DNA from: Bradyrhizobium sp. Ce-3
Lineage (GTDB): Bacteria; Pseudomonadota; Alphaproteobacteria; Rhizobiales; Xanthobacteraceae
NCBI RefSeq assembly: GCF_022835695.1
Contig: NZ_BQUV01000009.1
Location: forward strand, 1-64,000
Length of the DNA stretch: 64,000 bases
Reading direction: 5' to 3'
Shown: positions 33,737 through 43,700 of the stretch, piece after piece
How positions within the stretch are numbered: the first letter of the stretch is position 1
How the letters are laid out: each line of letters starts with the position of its first letter
Position numbers and translations under genes: made by a program
Notes under the pieces: generated by a model
What the model was told of the DNA's origin: nothing
Database searches by the model: none
Seen by the model: only the letters and a program-made list of their open reading frames with translations

Positions 33737-36007
33737 ATGACGGTTGAACTCAGTCTGACCCGCGATCCCGCCCATCTCAGGCATGGCTCGAACATCGGCC
33801 AGCCGATGACCCGCACCGACGGCGTGCTCAAAGTCACCGGCAAGGCCCGCTATGCCGCCGACAACCATCCACCCGGAATGGTCTATGCCGTGATCGCGAC
33901 CAGCTGCATCGCGCGCGGCCGCGTCAAATCGCTCGACGTCGCCGCCGCCAAGCGCCATCCCGGCGTGATCGACGTGATGACGCCGGCGCACAAGCCCGAA
34001 CTGGCCGAAGACCCCGACGCCAAGGGCAATCCGTTCGCCTTCCGCATGGAGCTGTTGCAGAGCGACGCGGTGCGCTACGCCAACCAGGCGATCGCGGTGG
34101 TGATCGCCGAGACGCTGGAGGCCGCGACCGAAGGCGCGGCGCTGCTGTCGCCGCGCTACCAGGTCGAGATCGCGCGCGTCGGCCTCGACGCCGGCGAGGC
34201 CTATGCGCCGCCGGTGGTCGGCATCGGCAATCCCGCCGAAGTCCGCCACGGCGATATCGATGCCGGCATGGCTGCGGCCGCCAAGCTGACCGATGCGACC
34301 TACGAGACCCCGGCGCAATATCACAACGCGATGGAGCCGCATGCGATCGTCGCGGTGTGGGATGGCGACCGGTTGTTCATCGATACGCCGAGCCAGGGCA
34401 TGGGCTTCGCACAGATGCGCGTCGCCGGCCTGTTCGGCATTCCGCCGGCGAATATCCACATCAACAGCCCGTTCCTCGGCGGCGGCTTCGGCTCCAAGGG
34501 GCTGATCTCCGGGCCGCAGGTGCTCGGCATCATGGCCGCCAAGCTGATCGGGCGCCCGGTCAAGCTGGTGCTACGCCGCAGCCAGATGTATGGCCCGGTC
34601 GGCCATCGTCCGCCGACCCGCCAGCGCATCCGGATCGGCACCGACGATGCCGGCACGCTGACCGTGATCAATCATGAGGCACGGATCACGACGTCGAGCT
34701 TCGACGATTTCTACGAGCCCGCGGCCGACGCCTCGCATACGCTCTACGCCAGCCCCGCGATCCGCACCGCGCATGAAGCGGTGCGCGTCGACACCGGCAC
34801 GCCGCTGTTCATGCGCGCGCCGGGCGAGGCCACCGGATCGATCGTGCTGGAAAGCGCGATCGACGAGGCGGCGTTCGCCCGCGGCATCGATCCGCTGGAG
34901 TTCCGGCTGAAGAACTATGCCGAGGTCGAGCCGACCACCGGCAAGCCATTCTCCTCAAAGGCGCTGCGGCAGTGCTATGCGAAGGCCGCCGAACGGTTCG
35001 GCTGGGCGGGGCGTCCGTTGCTGCCGAAGCAGATGCGTGACGAGTACGGCTTCCTGGTCGGCTGGGGCATGGGCACCGCGACGTTCCCGGCGATCATGTT
35101 CCAGGGCAATGCGCGTGCCGTGATCCGCGCCGACGGCAGAGGCGTGATGGAGACCGGCGCGCACGACATGGGGCAGGGCGCCTGGACCGCGCTGGCGCAG
35201 ATCTCGGCCGATTCGCTCGGTCTCGATTTCGACCAGCTGACGTTCCGTTCCGGCAGCTCCGATCTGCCCGATGCCGGCATTGCCGGCGGGTCGGGGCATA
35301 CCGCAACCGTCGGCGCCGCGATCCACAACGCAGGTGCTGCCGTGATCGCAAAGCTTGCCGAGCTCGCGACCGCGGACCAGCGCTCACCGCTGTTCGGCGC
35401 CGGCAATGCCGGCGTGGTGGCGCGGTCCGGGCGGCTGCATCGCCGCGACGATGATGCGCGCAGCGAAAGCTATGCCGACATCCTCGCGCGCGCAGGCATT
35501 GCCGAGCTCGATGGCACCGGCAGCGGCGCCGCCGATGCGGCGGCGCAGTCGCAATATGCGATGCATGCGCATGGTGCCGTGTTTGCCGAGGTCAAGGTCG
35601 ATCCGCAGCTCGGCCAGATCCGCGCCACGCGGCTGGTCGGCGCCTTCGCGGCCGGCCGCATCATCAATCCGTTGATGGTACGGAGCCAGCTCTACGGCGG
35701 CATGATCTGGGGCCTCTCGTTCGCGCTGCATGAGGAGGCGGTGATGGATCGTCGTTCGGGCCGCATCCTGAATGCGAACCTCGCCGAATACCATGTGCCC
35801 GTGAATGCCGACGTGCCGCCGATGGATGTCATCACGGTCGACGAGCACGATCCGCACGTCAATCCGCTCGGCATCAAGGGCGTCGGCGAGATCGGCATCA
35901 CCGGCAGCGCCGGCGCCGTCGCCAACGCCGTCTTCCACGCCACCGGCATCCGGGTGCGGAATTTCCCGATCAAGATCGAGGAAGTGGTGATGGGGTTGGC
36001 GGGATAG
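33737..36007 (+). CDS. paoC: Aldehyde oxidoreductase molybdenum cofactor subunit (PaoC/YagR-like)
   Basis: The 756-aa catalytic subunit binds the molybdopterin (probably MCD-type) cofactor. Domain markers include VTGKARYAADNHPPGMVYAVI, PSQGMGFAQMRVAGLFGIP, NSPFLGGGFGSKG and the catalytic Glu near residue 719 in KGVGEIGITGSAG. The order paoA-paoB-paoC with a 3-base gap matches E. coli and other bacteria. No XdhC/PaoD-type maturation gene is seen nearby. The substrate is not known from sequence. Aromatic aldehydes are typical of the group. Confidence 0.93.
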   Translation: MTVELSLTRDPAHLRHGSNIGQPMTRTDGVLKVTGKARYAADNHPPGMVYAVIATSCIARGRVKSLDVAAAKRHPGVIDVMTPAHKPELAEDPDAKGNPFAFRMELLQSDAVRYANQAIAVVIAETLEAATEGAALLSPRYQVEIARVGLDAGEAYAPPVVGIGNPAEVRHGDIDAGMAAAAKLTDATYETPAQYHNAMEPHAIVAVWDGDRLFIDTPSQGMGFAQMRVAGLFGIPPANIHINSPFLGGGFGSKGLISGPQVLGIMAAKLIGRPVKLVLRRSQMYGPVGHRPPTRQRIRIGTDDAGTLTVINHEARITTSSFDDFYEPAADASHTLYASPAIRTAHEAVRVDTGTPLFMRAPGEATGSIVLESAIDEAAFARGIDPLEFRLKNYAEVEPTTGKPFSSKALRQCYAKAAERFGWAGRPLLPKQMRDEYGFLVGWGMGTATFPAIMFQGNARAVIRADGRGVMETGAHDMGQGAWTALAQISADSLGLDFDQLTFRSGSSDLPDAGIAGGSGHTATVGAAIHNAGAAVIAKLAELATADQRSPLFGAGNAGVVARSGRLHRRDDDARSESYADILARAGIAELDGTGSGAADAAAQSQYAMHAHGAVFAEVKVDPQLGQIRATRLVGAFAAGRIINPLMVRSQLYGGMIWGLSFALHEEAVMDRRSGRILNANLAEYHVPVNADVPPMDVITVDEHDPHVNPLGIKGVGEIGITGSAGAVANAVFHATGIRVRNFPIKIEEVVMGLAG

Positions 36008-36009
36008 CT

Positions 36010-36182
36010 TCACCCTCCCCTGGAGGGGGAGGGTCGATAAGCATCGCGCGAAGCAAGATGCTTAGCGGGGTGGGGTGACGGACTCTCCACGCGCGTGCTT
36101 CCCGTGGGGAGAGATCACCCCACCCCGGCTCGCATTTCGCTGCGCTCAACGCGATCCGACCCTCCCCCTCCAGGGGAGGGTG
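36010..36182. repeat. Large inverted repeat, family E (26-bp arms)
   Basis: The arms at 36010-36035 and 36157-36182 are perfect inverted repeats (CACCCTCCCCTGGAGGGGGA and onward), with further inner pairing such as GGGGTGGGGTGA against TCACCCCACCCC. It fills the space between the convergent paoC and XRE-cupin genes, 2 and 11 bases from their stops. It could end transcription on both strands. Confidence 0.85.
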
Positions 36183-36193
36183 GCAGCGGGGGC

Positions 36194-36883
36194 TTACCCC
36201 GCCGCCGTCACGCAGTTCACCCACAGCACCACGGCGTTGGCATCGCGCGCGGGATTGGAGAAGCGGTGCGGCCTGCGGCTGGCGAAACGAAAACTGTCGC
36301 CCTGCTTCAGCGTCCAGGTCTCGGTGTCCACCGTCAGCGTCATCTCGCCTGACAGCACGAGGCCGGCCTCTTCGCCGTCATGGGTATAGAACTCGTCACC
36401 GGTGTTGCCGCCGGGCTCGAGATGCACCAGGAACAGATTGAGCCGGCTTTCGCTGCCGGCGGGGCTGAGCAGCTGCTTTGAGATTCCGGTGCGCCACAGC
36501 TTCAGCTCGGCGCGCTGCACTTCGCGGGTCACGACGCCGCCGGCGCCGTCGTCCCTGGGCGATGCACCGAACAAGGCGGCGATGCCGACGCCGAGCACGT
36601 CGGCCAGCGTTGCCAGCACGCGCAGCGAGGGCGACGACAGGCCGCGCTCGATCTGGCTGATGAAGCCGATCGACAGCTCGGTGCGCGCGGCGACCACCTC
36701 CAGCGACATCTCCTTCGCGCGGCGCAGGTCGCGGATGCGGCGTCCGACCGCAAGATCCATCGCGGGCTCGGCCGGCTTCCTGGCAGGTTTCTTTTCGAGT
36801 TCCTTGGCCGCCTTTTTGCCGGCGCGGCGGGCCGTCGCAGGCTTTGCTGCCGCGCCTTTGCGCATTCTCTTGCCGCCGCTCAC
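36194..36883 (-). CDS. XRE-cupin transcriptional regulator with basic N-terminal tail
   Basis: The 229-aa protein has a Lys/Arg/Ala-rich tail (about 1-40), an HTH domain (about 45-105, RIRDLRRAKEMSLEVVAARTELSIGFISQIERG) and a C-terminal cupin (EFYTHDGEEAGLVLSGEMTL and RRPHRFSNP). It starts at GTG 36883 with an AAGGAAG site. ATG 36865 is an alternative. It is divergent from an ABC transporter and FAD oxidase set, its likely target. It is a paralogue in layout of the regulator at 23457. Confidence 0.88.
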   Translation of the reverse strand: MSGGKRMRKGAAAKPATARRAGKKAAKELEKKPARKPAEPAMDLAVGRRIRDLRRAKEMSLEVVAARTELSIGFISQIERGLSSPSLRVLATLADVLGVGIAALFGASPRDDGAGGVVTREVQRAELKLWRTGISKQLLSPAGSESRLNLFLVHLEPGGNTGDEFYTHDGEEAGLVLSGEMTLTVDTETWTLKQGDSFRFASRRPHRFSNPARDANAVVLWVNCVTAAG

Positions 36884-36910
36884 GTCAGTCCGCTTCCTTC
36901 ATGTGCATGA

Positions 36911-36964
36911 AAACCGCTTGCATTGGCCGCGGTTTCGTGACCACAATTTCATATTGGTGAAAAT
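36911..36964. promoter_or_regulatory. Two dyads between the XRE-cupin and ABC transporter genes
   Basis: AAACCGC (36911-36917) pairs with GCGGTTT (36929-36935), and TTTCA (36947-36951) pairs with TGAAA (36958-36962). They lie in the 164-base divergent region and are candidate operators for the XRE-cupin protein. Confidence 0.4.
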
Positions 36965-37047
36965 AGGCCGGAACGGCGTCGCCCGCAACCAAAAGCGCTG
37001 ACACAGCGGGCGAGACGGCGCCAAGGCCAGCTACGGGAGGTCGTGCG

Positions 37048-37815
37048 ATGTCCTTTCAGCGTCTCGTCCAGGCCGCGGCTGCGGTGCTTGCCCTTGCTGT
37101 GAGCGCGCCGTCAGGGGCGCAGCAGGTGCTGAAGGTCGGCTCGACGCCGACCGGCATTCCCTTCACCTTCCTCGACACCAAGACCAATTCGATCCAGGGC
37201 ATCATGGTCGATCTCGCCACCGAGATCGGCAAGGACGCCGGCTTCACCGTGCAGATCGAGCCGATGCAGTTCTCGGCGCTGATCCCCTCGCTGACCGCAA
37301 ACAAGATCGACATCATCGCGGCTGCAATGTTCGCCACCGCGGCGCGCAAGGAGGTGATCGACTTCTCCGAGCCGGTCTACACCTATGGTGAAGGTTTGGT
37401 GGTGCCGAAGGCCGACACCAAGGCCTATGCCTCGCAGGAGGATCTGAAGGGCACCGTGGTCGGCGCCCAGGTCGGGACTGCCTTCGTCGACGCGCTGAAG
37501 AAGACCGGGCTGTTCAGCGAGGTCAAGGTCTACGACACCATTCCCGACATCCTGCGTGACGTGAATGCCGGTCGCCTCAAGGCCGGCTTCGCCGACTATC
37601 CGATCCTCGCCTACAATCTGCAGCAGGGCAATTTCGCCGATGTCCGGCTGGTCGACGGCTACAAGCCGGTCACCGTCGGCACGGTCGCGATCGGTGTCCG
37701 CAAGAGCGACACCGAGTTGCTCGGCAAGATCAACGCCTCGCTGGCGAAGCTGAAGGCCAACGGCACGATCGCGAAGATCCTGGAGAAATGGGGCCAGAAG
37801 GCCAGCGCGTCGTGA
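37048..37815 (+). CDS. Polar amino acid-type ABC transporter, periplasmic binding protein
   Basis: The 255-aa protein has a signal peptide (MSFQRLVQAAAAVLALAVSA, cleavage near GAQQ). It has the SBP_bac_3 fold: LKVGSTPTGIPFTFLDTKTNSIQGIMVDLATEIG, then FSALIPSLTANKIDIIAAAMFATAARKEVIDFSEPVY. It captures a small polar solute, probably an amino acid, opine or amine, for the permease and ATPase encoded next. A GGGAGG ribosome site precedes ATG 37048. A family C repeat separates it from the permease gene. Confidence 0.92.
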   Translation: MSFQRLVQAAAAVLALAVSAPSGAQQVLKVGSTPTGIPFTFLDTKTNSIQGIMVDLATEIGKDAGFTVQIEPMQFSALIPSLTANKIDIIAAAMFATAARKEVIDFSEPVYTYGEGLVVPKADTKAYASQEDLKGTVVGAQVGTAFVDALKKTGLFSEVKVYDTIPDILRDVNAGRLKAGFADYPILAYNLQQGNFADVRLVDGYKPVTVGTVAIGVRKSDTELLGKINASLAKLKANGTIAKILEKWGQKASAS

Positions 37816-37836
37816 CGCGCGTGTGCCCGATGTAAT

Positions 37837-37938
37837 CCGTCATCCTGAGGAGCGCGTAGCGCGTCTCGAAGGATGCACGGCCCGGCTGGTGGCCGTCGAC
37901 CCTTCGAGACGCGCTGCGCGCTCCTCAGGGTGACGGGG
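37837..37938. repeat. Large palindromic intergenic repeat, family C (copy 2)
   Basis: It begins CCGTCATCCTGAGGAGC and ends CTCCTCAGGGTGACGGGG. Compared with copy 1 at 2726, the middle block (CGAAGGATGCACGGCCCGGC and onward) is inverted. It lies inside an ABC transporter operon, between the binding protein and permease genes, where it may stabilise the upstream message. Confidence 0.85.
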
Positions 37939-37978
37939 ACGTATTCGAGCACGTGACCGGACTGGATACATTGAGCTA

Positions 37979-38632
37979 ATGCAAAAATTCTTCCATGACG
38001 CCATCGAGTTCGTGCCGATCCTGTTGCAGGGCGTCTGGCTGACCATCGTCGTCACGATCGGCTCGCTGTTGCTGTCGACCGTGCTCGGGCTGATATGGGC
38101 GCTGATGCGGGTGTCCGGCATAGGCATCCTCACCGGGATCAGCGCCGCGCTGATCAATGTGATCCGCGGCATCCCGATCATCGTGCTGCTGTTCTACATC
38201 TATTTCGTGATGCCGGATTTCGGCATCGCGCTATCGGCGCTGCAGGCCGCGATCATCGGGCTCGGCATTGCGTACTCGGCCTATCAGGCGGAGAATTTCC
38301 GCGCCGGCATCGAGGCGATCGACAAGGGCCAGATCGAGGCGGCGCAGACCATCGGGATGGGCTGGTGGCTCACCATGCGCCGCGTGGTGCTGCCGCAGGC
38401 GGTCAGGATCATCCTGCCGCCCTACGGCAACATCATGATCATGATGCTGAAGGATTCCTCGCAGGCCTCCACCATCACGGTGGCCGAGCTCGCGCTGCAG
38501 GGCAAGCTGATCGCCTCCTCGACCTTCAAGAACACCAGCGTGTTCACCCTGGTGGCGCTGATGTACCTCACCATGAGCATTCCGCTCATCCTGCTGGTTC
38601 GGCACTTCGAGAACAAGGCGAACCGCAAATGA
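37979..38632 (+). CDS. Amino acid ABC transporter permease
   Basis: The 217-aa inner-membrane protein is of the HisM/GltK type, with about five helices ([35 protein letters not shown]) and the coupling-loop motif [23 protein letters not shown] that contacts the ATPase. Only one permease gene is present, so a homodimer is likely. Its stop overlaps the start of the ATPase gene in an ATGA junction. Confidence 0.93.
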   Translation: MQKFFHDAIEFVPILLQGVWLTIVVTIGSLLLSTVLGLIWALMRVSGIGILTGISAALINVIRGIPIIVLLFYIYFVMPDFGIALSALQAAIIGLGIAYSAYQAENFRAGIEAIDKGQIEAAQTIGMGWWLTMRRVVLPQAVRIILPPYGNIMIMMLKDSSQASTITVAELALQGKLIASSTFKNTSVFTLVALMYLTMSIPLILLVRHFENKANRK

Positions 38633-39360
38633 TCGAGCTCAACGACGTCCACAAGAGCTTCGGCAAGGTCGAAGTGCTGAAGGGCATCACCGCCTCGGTC
38701 GCCAAGAGCGAGGTGGTCTGCATCATCGGCCCGTCGGGCTCCGGCAAGTCGACCATCCTGCGCTGCATCAACGGGCTCGAGAGCTACGATCGCGGCGAGA
38801 TCAGTGTCGAGGGCGCGCGCGTCGACAGCAATGACCGCTCGATCGTCGCGATCCGCACCCAGGTCTCGATGGTGTTCCAGCGCTTCAATCTGTTTCCGCA
38901 CCGGACCGCACTCGAGAACGTCATCGAGGGCCCGCTTTACGTCAAGAAGGAGCCGCGCGGGCAGGCTGTGGCGCGCGGCCGGGCACTGCTCGCGCAGGTC
39001 GGGCTCGCCGACAAGGCCGAGGTGCATCCGCCGAAGCTCTCCGGCGGCCAGCAGCAGCGCGTCGCGATCGCGCGGGCGTTGGCGATGCAGCCGAAGGCGA
39101 TCCTGTTCGACGAGCCGACCTCGGCGCTCGATCCCGAGCTGGTTGGCGAGGTGCTGTCGGTGATGCGCAAGCTCGCCGATGACGGCATGACCATGGTGGT
39201 CGTCACCCACGAGATGGGCTTTGCCCGCGACGTCGCCGACCGCGTACTGTTCATCGACGGCGGCGTCATCGTCGAGCAGGGCGCCGCCAAATCCGTCCTC
39301 AACCAACCGCAGCACCCGCGTACTCAGGATTTCCTGCGCCGCGTGCTGCATCCGCTGTGA
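38629..39360 (+). CDS. Amino acid ABC transporter ATP-binding protein
   Basis: The 243-aa ATPase is of the GlnQ/HisP family, with Walker A GPSGSGKS at residues 34-41, Q-loop [10 protein letters not shown], signature LSGGQQQR, Walker [13 protein letters not shown] and switch His in VVTHEMGFA. It energises the permease encoded just upstream, with which it overlaps by 4 bases. Its TGA overlaps a possible GTG start of the FAD oxidase gene. Confidence 0.95.
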   Translation: MIELNDVHKSFGKVEVLKGITASVAKSEVVCIIGPSGSGKSTILRCINGLESYDRGEISVEGARVDSNDRSIVAIRTQVSMVFQRFNLFPHRTALENVIEGPLYVKKEPRGQAVARGRALLAQVGLADKAEVHPPKLSGGQQQRVAIARALAMQPKAILFDEPTSALDPELVGEVLSVMRKLADDGMTMVVVTHEMGFARDVADRVLFIDGGVIVEQGAAKSVLNQPQHPRTQDFLRRVLHPL

Positions 39361-39374
39361 TCAGGTCACCTGCA

Positions 39375-40667
39375 ATGAATGCGCCCGCCCGCCTGAAGCT
39401 GCCGCCGAGCCTCTACGCCGACACCGCGGTGGAAGCGACGCCGACACCAGCGCTGACATCGGACAAGAGCGTGCCGGTCGCGATCATCGGCGGCGGCTTC
39501 ACCGGCCTGTCGACCGCGCTGCATCTTGCCGAGCAGGGCATATTCGCCACCGTGCTGGAAGCGCAGCAGCCGGGCTGGGGCGCCTCCGGCAACAATGGCG
39601 GCCAGACCAATCCCGGGCTGAAGCACGATCCCGACCAGATCGAGCAGGATTTCGGCGCCGATCTCGGCCGCCGCATGATCGATTTCTCCTACGGCACCAC
39701 CGATTTCACACATGAGCTGATCCGCCGCTACCAGATCCCCTGCGAGGCGCGGCAGAACGGCACGCTGCGCGCCGCCTACAATGAGGCCAGCGCCGCCGCG
39801 ATCGCGACCACCGCGCAGCAATGCATCCGGCGCGGCATGCCGGTAAAGCTGCTCAATGCCGCCGAGATGCGCGCGATGACCGGCAGCGACCGTTACCTCT
39901 GCGCCATGCTCGATGCCCGCGGCGGCGATCTGCAGCCGCTGAGCTATGCGAGGGGACTGGCGCGCGCCGCGATCGGGGCCGGCGCCGCCGTCCACGGCGA
40001 GACGCCGGCGCTGTCGCTGCGTCGCGACGATGGCCGCTGGCGGATCGAGACCCCGCGCGCAACCGTGCACGCCGACAAGGTGCTGCTCGCGACCAATGGC
40101 TTCACCGACGATCTCTGGCCGGCGCTCCGCCGCAGCATCGTGCCGGTGTTCTCGTCGATCGTGGCGACCGCGCCGCTGCCCGATGCCATCGCGGGCGCGA
40201 TCATGCCGAGCCGGCCGGTGCTCTACGAGAGCGGCCACATCACGGTCTATTACCGCATCGACCAGCACAACCGGCTTTTGATGGGCGGCCGCGGCCCGAT
40301 GCACTGGATCAGCAAGCCGGCCGACGTCGCCTATCTGATCCGCTATGCCGAGCGGCTGTGGCCGCAGCTTGCGGGCGTCAGCTGGACCCACGGCTGGAAC
40401 AGTCGTCTCGCCATCACCGCCGATCACTATCCGCATGTCCATGCGCCGGCTGAGAACCTGCTGATCTCGCTCGGCTGCAACGGGCGCGGCGTCGCGCTCT
40501 CGACCGCGATGGGCGCCCAACTGGCCCGCCGCTTGATCGGCGGCCCCAAGGCCGAGATCGACATGCCCGTGACCGGCATCAAGCCGATCCCGATGCACGC
40601 CTTCTGGCGGGTCGGTGTCACCACGGCGGTGCTGACCGGCCGGGTGCGCGACCGGCTCGGTGTGTGA
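39375..40667 (+). CDS. FAD-dependent amine/amino acid oxidase (PuuB-like)
   Basis: The 430-aa protein has a DAO fold: VPVAIIGGGFTGLSTALHLAEQGI (FAD-binding GxGxxG type), PGWGASGNNGGQTNPGL and the C-terminal SLGCNGRGVALSTAMGAQLA. It resembles gamma-glutamylputrescine oxidoreductase PuuB and related sarcosine/glycine oxidases. With a PuuR-like regulator and an ABC uptake system in the same locus, oxidation of an imported amine or N-alkyl amino acid is likely. The substrate is inferred only. The start is ATG 39375. GTG 39357 overlaps the ATPase stop and is an alternative. Confidence 0.88.
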   Translation: MNAPARLKLPPSLYADTAVEATPTPALTSDKSVPVAIIGGGFTGLSTALHLAEQGIFATVLEAQQPGWGASGNNGGQTNPGLKHDPDQIEQDFGADLGRRMIDFSYGTTDFTHELIRRYQIPCEARQNGTLRAAYNEASAAAIATTAQQCIRRGMPVKLLNAAEMRAMTGSDRYLCAMLDARGGDLQPLSYARGLARAAIGAGAAVHGETPALSLRRDDGRWRIETPRATVHADKVLLATNGFTDDLWPALRRSIVPVFSSIVATAPLPDAIAGAIMPSRPVLYESGHITVYYRIDQHNRLLMGGRGPMHWISKPADVAYLIRYAERLWPQLAGVSWTHGWNSRLAITADHYPHVHAPAENLLISLGCNGRGVALSTAMGAQLARRLIGGPKAEIDMPVTGIKPIPMHAFWRVGVTTAVLTGRVRDRLGV

Positions 40668-40747
40668 AGCATTTAACACAATTACAGAATGTGCTGGGCT
40701 AATCTGCCGCGTCGGATATATTCGCAGTCTTTACTGAAAGGCTGTTT

Positions 40748-43700
40748 ATGCAGTGCGAGCGATGCGGTCATGCAAACCGGGCTGGCAACGATTATTGTGA
40801 AGATTGCGGTGCGCCGTTAGGCCTCAAATGTGAATCCTGTCACCATGTGAACGGGCCCTCCAGCCGTTTCTGCGGCCGCTGCGGGACCGTGCTCGCTGCG
40901 GTGGGGGCTCGTCCCGATGCGCCCTCGCAGCGGATGCTGCGTTCGCTCAGCACCAAGGGCGGCGAGCGCAAGAACCTCACTTTGCTGTTTGCCGATATCC
41001 GCAACTCGACCAATCTGATCGACAGCCTCGGCGATCCCGAACTCGGGATGCGGCGCCTGGAGCCGGTGCTCGACCTGATGAAGGAGGCTGTCCACCGCTA
41101 CGACGGCATCGTCAACAAGATCCAGGGCGACGGCGTCATGGCGCTGTTCGGCGCGCCGCCGCGCCCGCATGAGGACCATGCGGTCCGCGGCTGTCTCGCC
41201 GCGCTCGCCATGCAGGATTCGGTGGCACGGCTGGCCGATCCCGGCATGCAGATCCGGGTCGGGCTGCACACCGGCGAAGTCGTCGTGCAGACGGTGGAAA
41301 ACACCATCTACCAGACCTACGACGCCGCCGGCGCCAACGTCCATATCGCGAACCGGATGGAGCAGATGGCCGATGAGGGCGCGATCCTCATCACACGGGA
41401 CACCTATCTCGGCGCCAGGCAATTCGTCGAGGTCATGCCGCTCGGCATGCAGACCATTCGCGGCATCTCCGCGCCGGTGGAGGTGTTCAAGCTGACCGGG
41501 CTGCTCAGCGCGCCCGCCAGCGACGTCTTCCGCAGCGGCCGGCGCCTGACCTCGATGGTCAACCGGACCGAGCAGATGGCGGCGCTGGAGCATGAACTGT
41601 CGCGCGCGGTCGGCGGCGACGGCCGGGTCGTCGGCATGGTCGGCGACGCCGGCATCGGCAAGAGCCGGCTCTGCTTCGAGTTCGCCGAAAACTGCCGCCG
41701 CAAGGGCATTCGTGTCTACGAAGCCCGCGTGCTGGCGCATGGCCGTGCAACGCCGTTCCAGCCGGTGCTCGAACTGTTGCGCGACATCTTCGGCATCCGC
41801 GCCAAGGAGCCGATCGAGACATCCCGGCGCCGCGTCATCGATCGTTTTGCCGAGATGGCCTCCTCGGACCAGGAGCTGCTGGTGCTGCTCGAATTCCTGG
41901 GGCTGGCCGATCCGGAGCATCCGGCCCCGAAGCTCGATCCGCGCGCGCTGCGGCTGGCGTTGCTCGATCTGGTTCGCACGCTGGTGCGGGCGCGCCCCGG
42001 AGACACGCCGGCGGTCGTCCTGATCGAGGACCTGCACTGGATCGACGCTGCGAGCGAGGAGTTCGTCGAGACGCTGGTCGATGCGATCGTCGGCACCGCG
42101 ACGTTCCTGGTGGTCAACTTCCGGCCGGGCTTCACCGCGCCCTTCATGCAGCGGTCCCACTACCGCCAGATTGCAATCCCGCCGCTGCCGTGGTCCGATT
42201 CGAACGAGCTGCTCCGCGAGCATTTCGGCAAGCATCCCTCGCTGACTTCGCTGAGCAGCAACGTCATCGAACGCGCGCAGGGCAATCCGTTCTTCATCGA
42301 GGAGCTTGCCAACTCCGTCGTCGAGCGCGGCAATGTGGAAGGCGAACGCGGCAATTACCGGCTCAAGCATGGTGTCGATGCGGTGCCGCTGCCGGCGACG
42401 GTGCAGGCCGTCGTGGCGGCCCGCATCGATCATCTCGAGGAGGTCGCCAAGCAGGTGCTCGAAACCGCAGCCGTGATCGGCCGGCTGGTCGCGATGTCGG
42501 TGCTGCGTCCGGTCGCAGCGCTGCCGAACGACGATCTGCTGAACGCGATCGCGCAGCTCCGCCAAGCCGAGTTGCTGTACGACCTGCCGCCCTACGACAA
42601 GGGGCTGCTGGCGTTTCGCCATCCGTTGATCCAGGAGGTGGCCTATGCAACCCAGTTGCGGTCGCGGCTGACCACGCTGCATGCGACTGTCGCCAAGGCG
42701 ATCGAGGGCTTCGACTGGGGCAAGCTCGACGAGTTTGCCGGATTGCTCGCCTATCACTACGAGGCCGCGGGCCAGCCGCTGGAGGCGGTCACCCATTTAC
42801 AGCGAGCGGCGCGGTGGATCGGCAAGACCAACTCCGCCGAAGCGATGAAGAGCTGGAAGAAGGTGCGCGCGCTGCTGCAGGACCTGCCGTCGTCCGAATA
42901 TGTCGACCGGCTCAGGGCGATGTCGAGCGGCCAGATCCTCAATTTCGGCTGGCGCGAGGGCATGTCCGCCGAGGAGGTCAAGCCCTACGCCGAAGAGGCG
43001 ATCAAATACGCACGCGCCGCGGACCCGGTGCACGAGCCGATCCTGCTCGGTGCCTATGGCCGGATCCTGGCCGCGACCGCGGCGGCCGACGACTATGTCA
43101 ATCTCGTCCAGGGCGCCTTGAAGCTCACCTCCGGCACCGGGGACGTCGGGCGGTTTGCGACGGTCAACGCCATGCTGAGCCAGGCGTTCTTCCTGTCGGG
43201 CCGGCTCGCCGAGGCGCTCGACGCCGGGCAGGTCGCGGTGGCGGCCATTGCCGAGCAGGGTGGCTTTCACAACAACGTCACACTCGGCCTCAACCCGAAC
43301 CAGATTCTCGGCTTCGACGTCGAGCACTGGATCAGGTGTCTCGGCACCAGAATTCTGGTCCGGCTGGGACGCTTCGAGGAGGCCGAGCGGCGGATTGCCG
43401 AGGTGCTGCGGGCCGAACCGGAACGCTTCGCGGCCGTCGTGCAGTTCATTCCGCATTTCGCGATGGTGGAGATGGGCTGGAGCCGCGGCCGGCCGGAACT
43501 CGCCAAGCCGCACGCGGCGAGGATCGCCGAACTGGCCGAGCAGTCCGGCACGCCTTATCTGCGGGTTGCCGCCATCGCCAGTGCTGGCCTCGCCAGCGGC
43601 GCCGCCGGCGACTTCAAGGTCGGCGCCGCCCAGCTTCGGGAGGCGATCGACTTTGCGCGCTCGGCGCGCGCCGGCCTGGAATTCGAGGCCCGCATGCTCG

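Noticed and set aside
40817-42796. A 659-codon frame opposite the cyclase/ATPase fusion
   Set aside because: It is a shadow of the real gene, with low-complexity composition and no recognisable fold.
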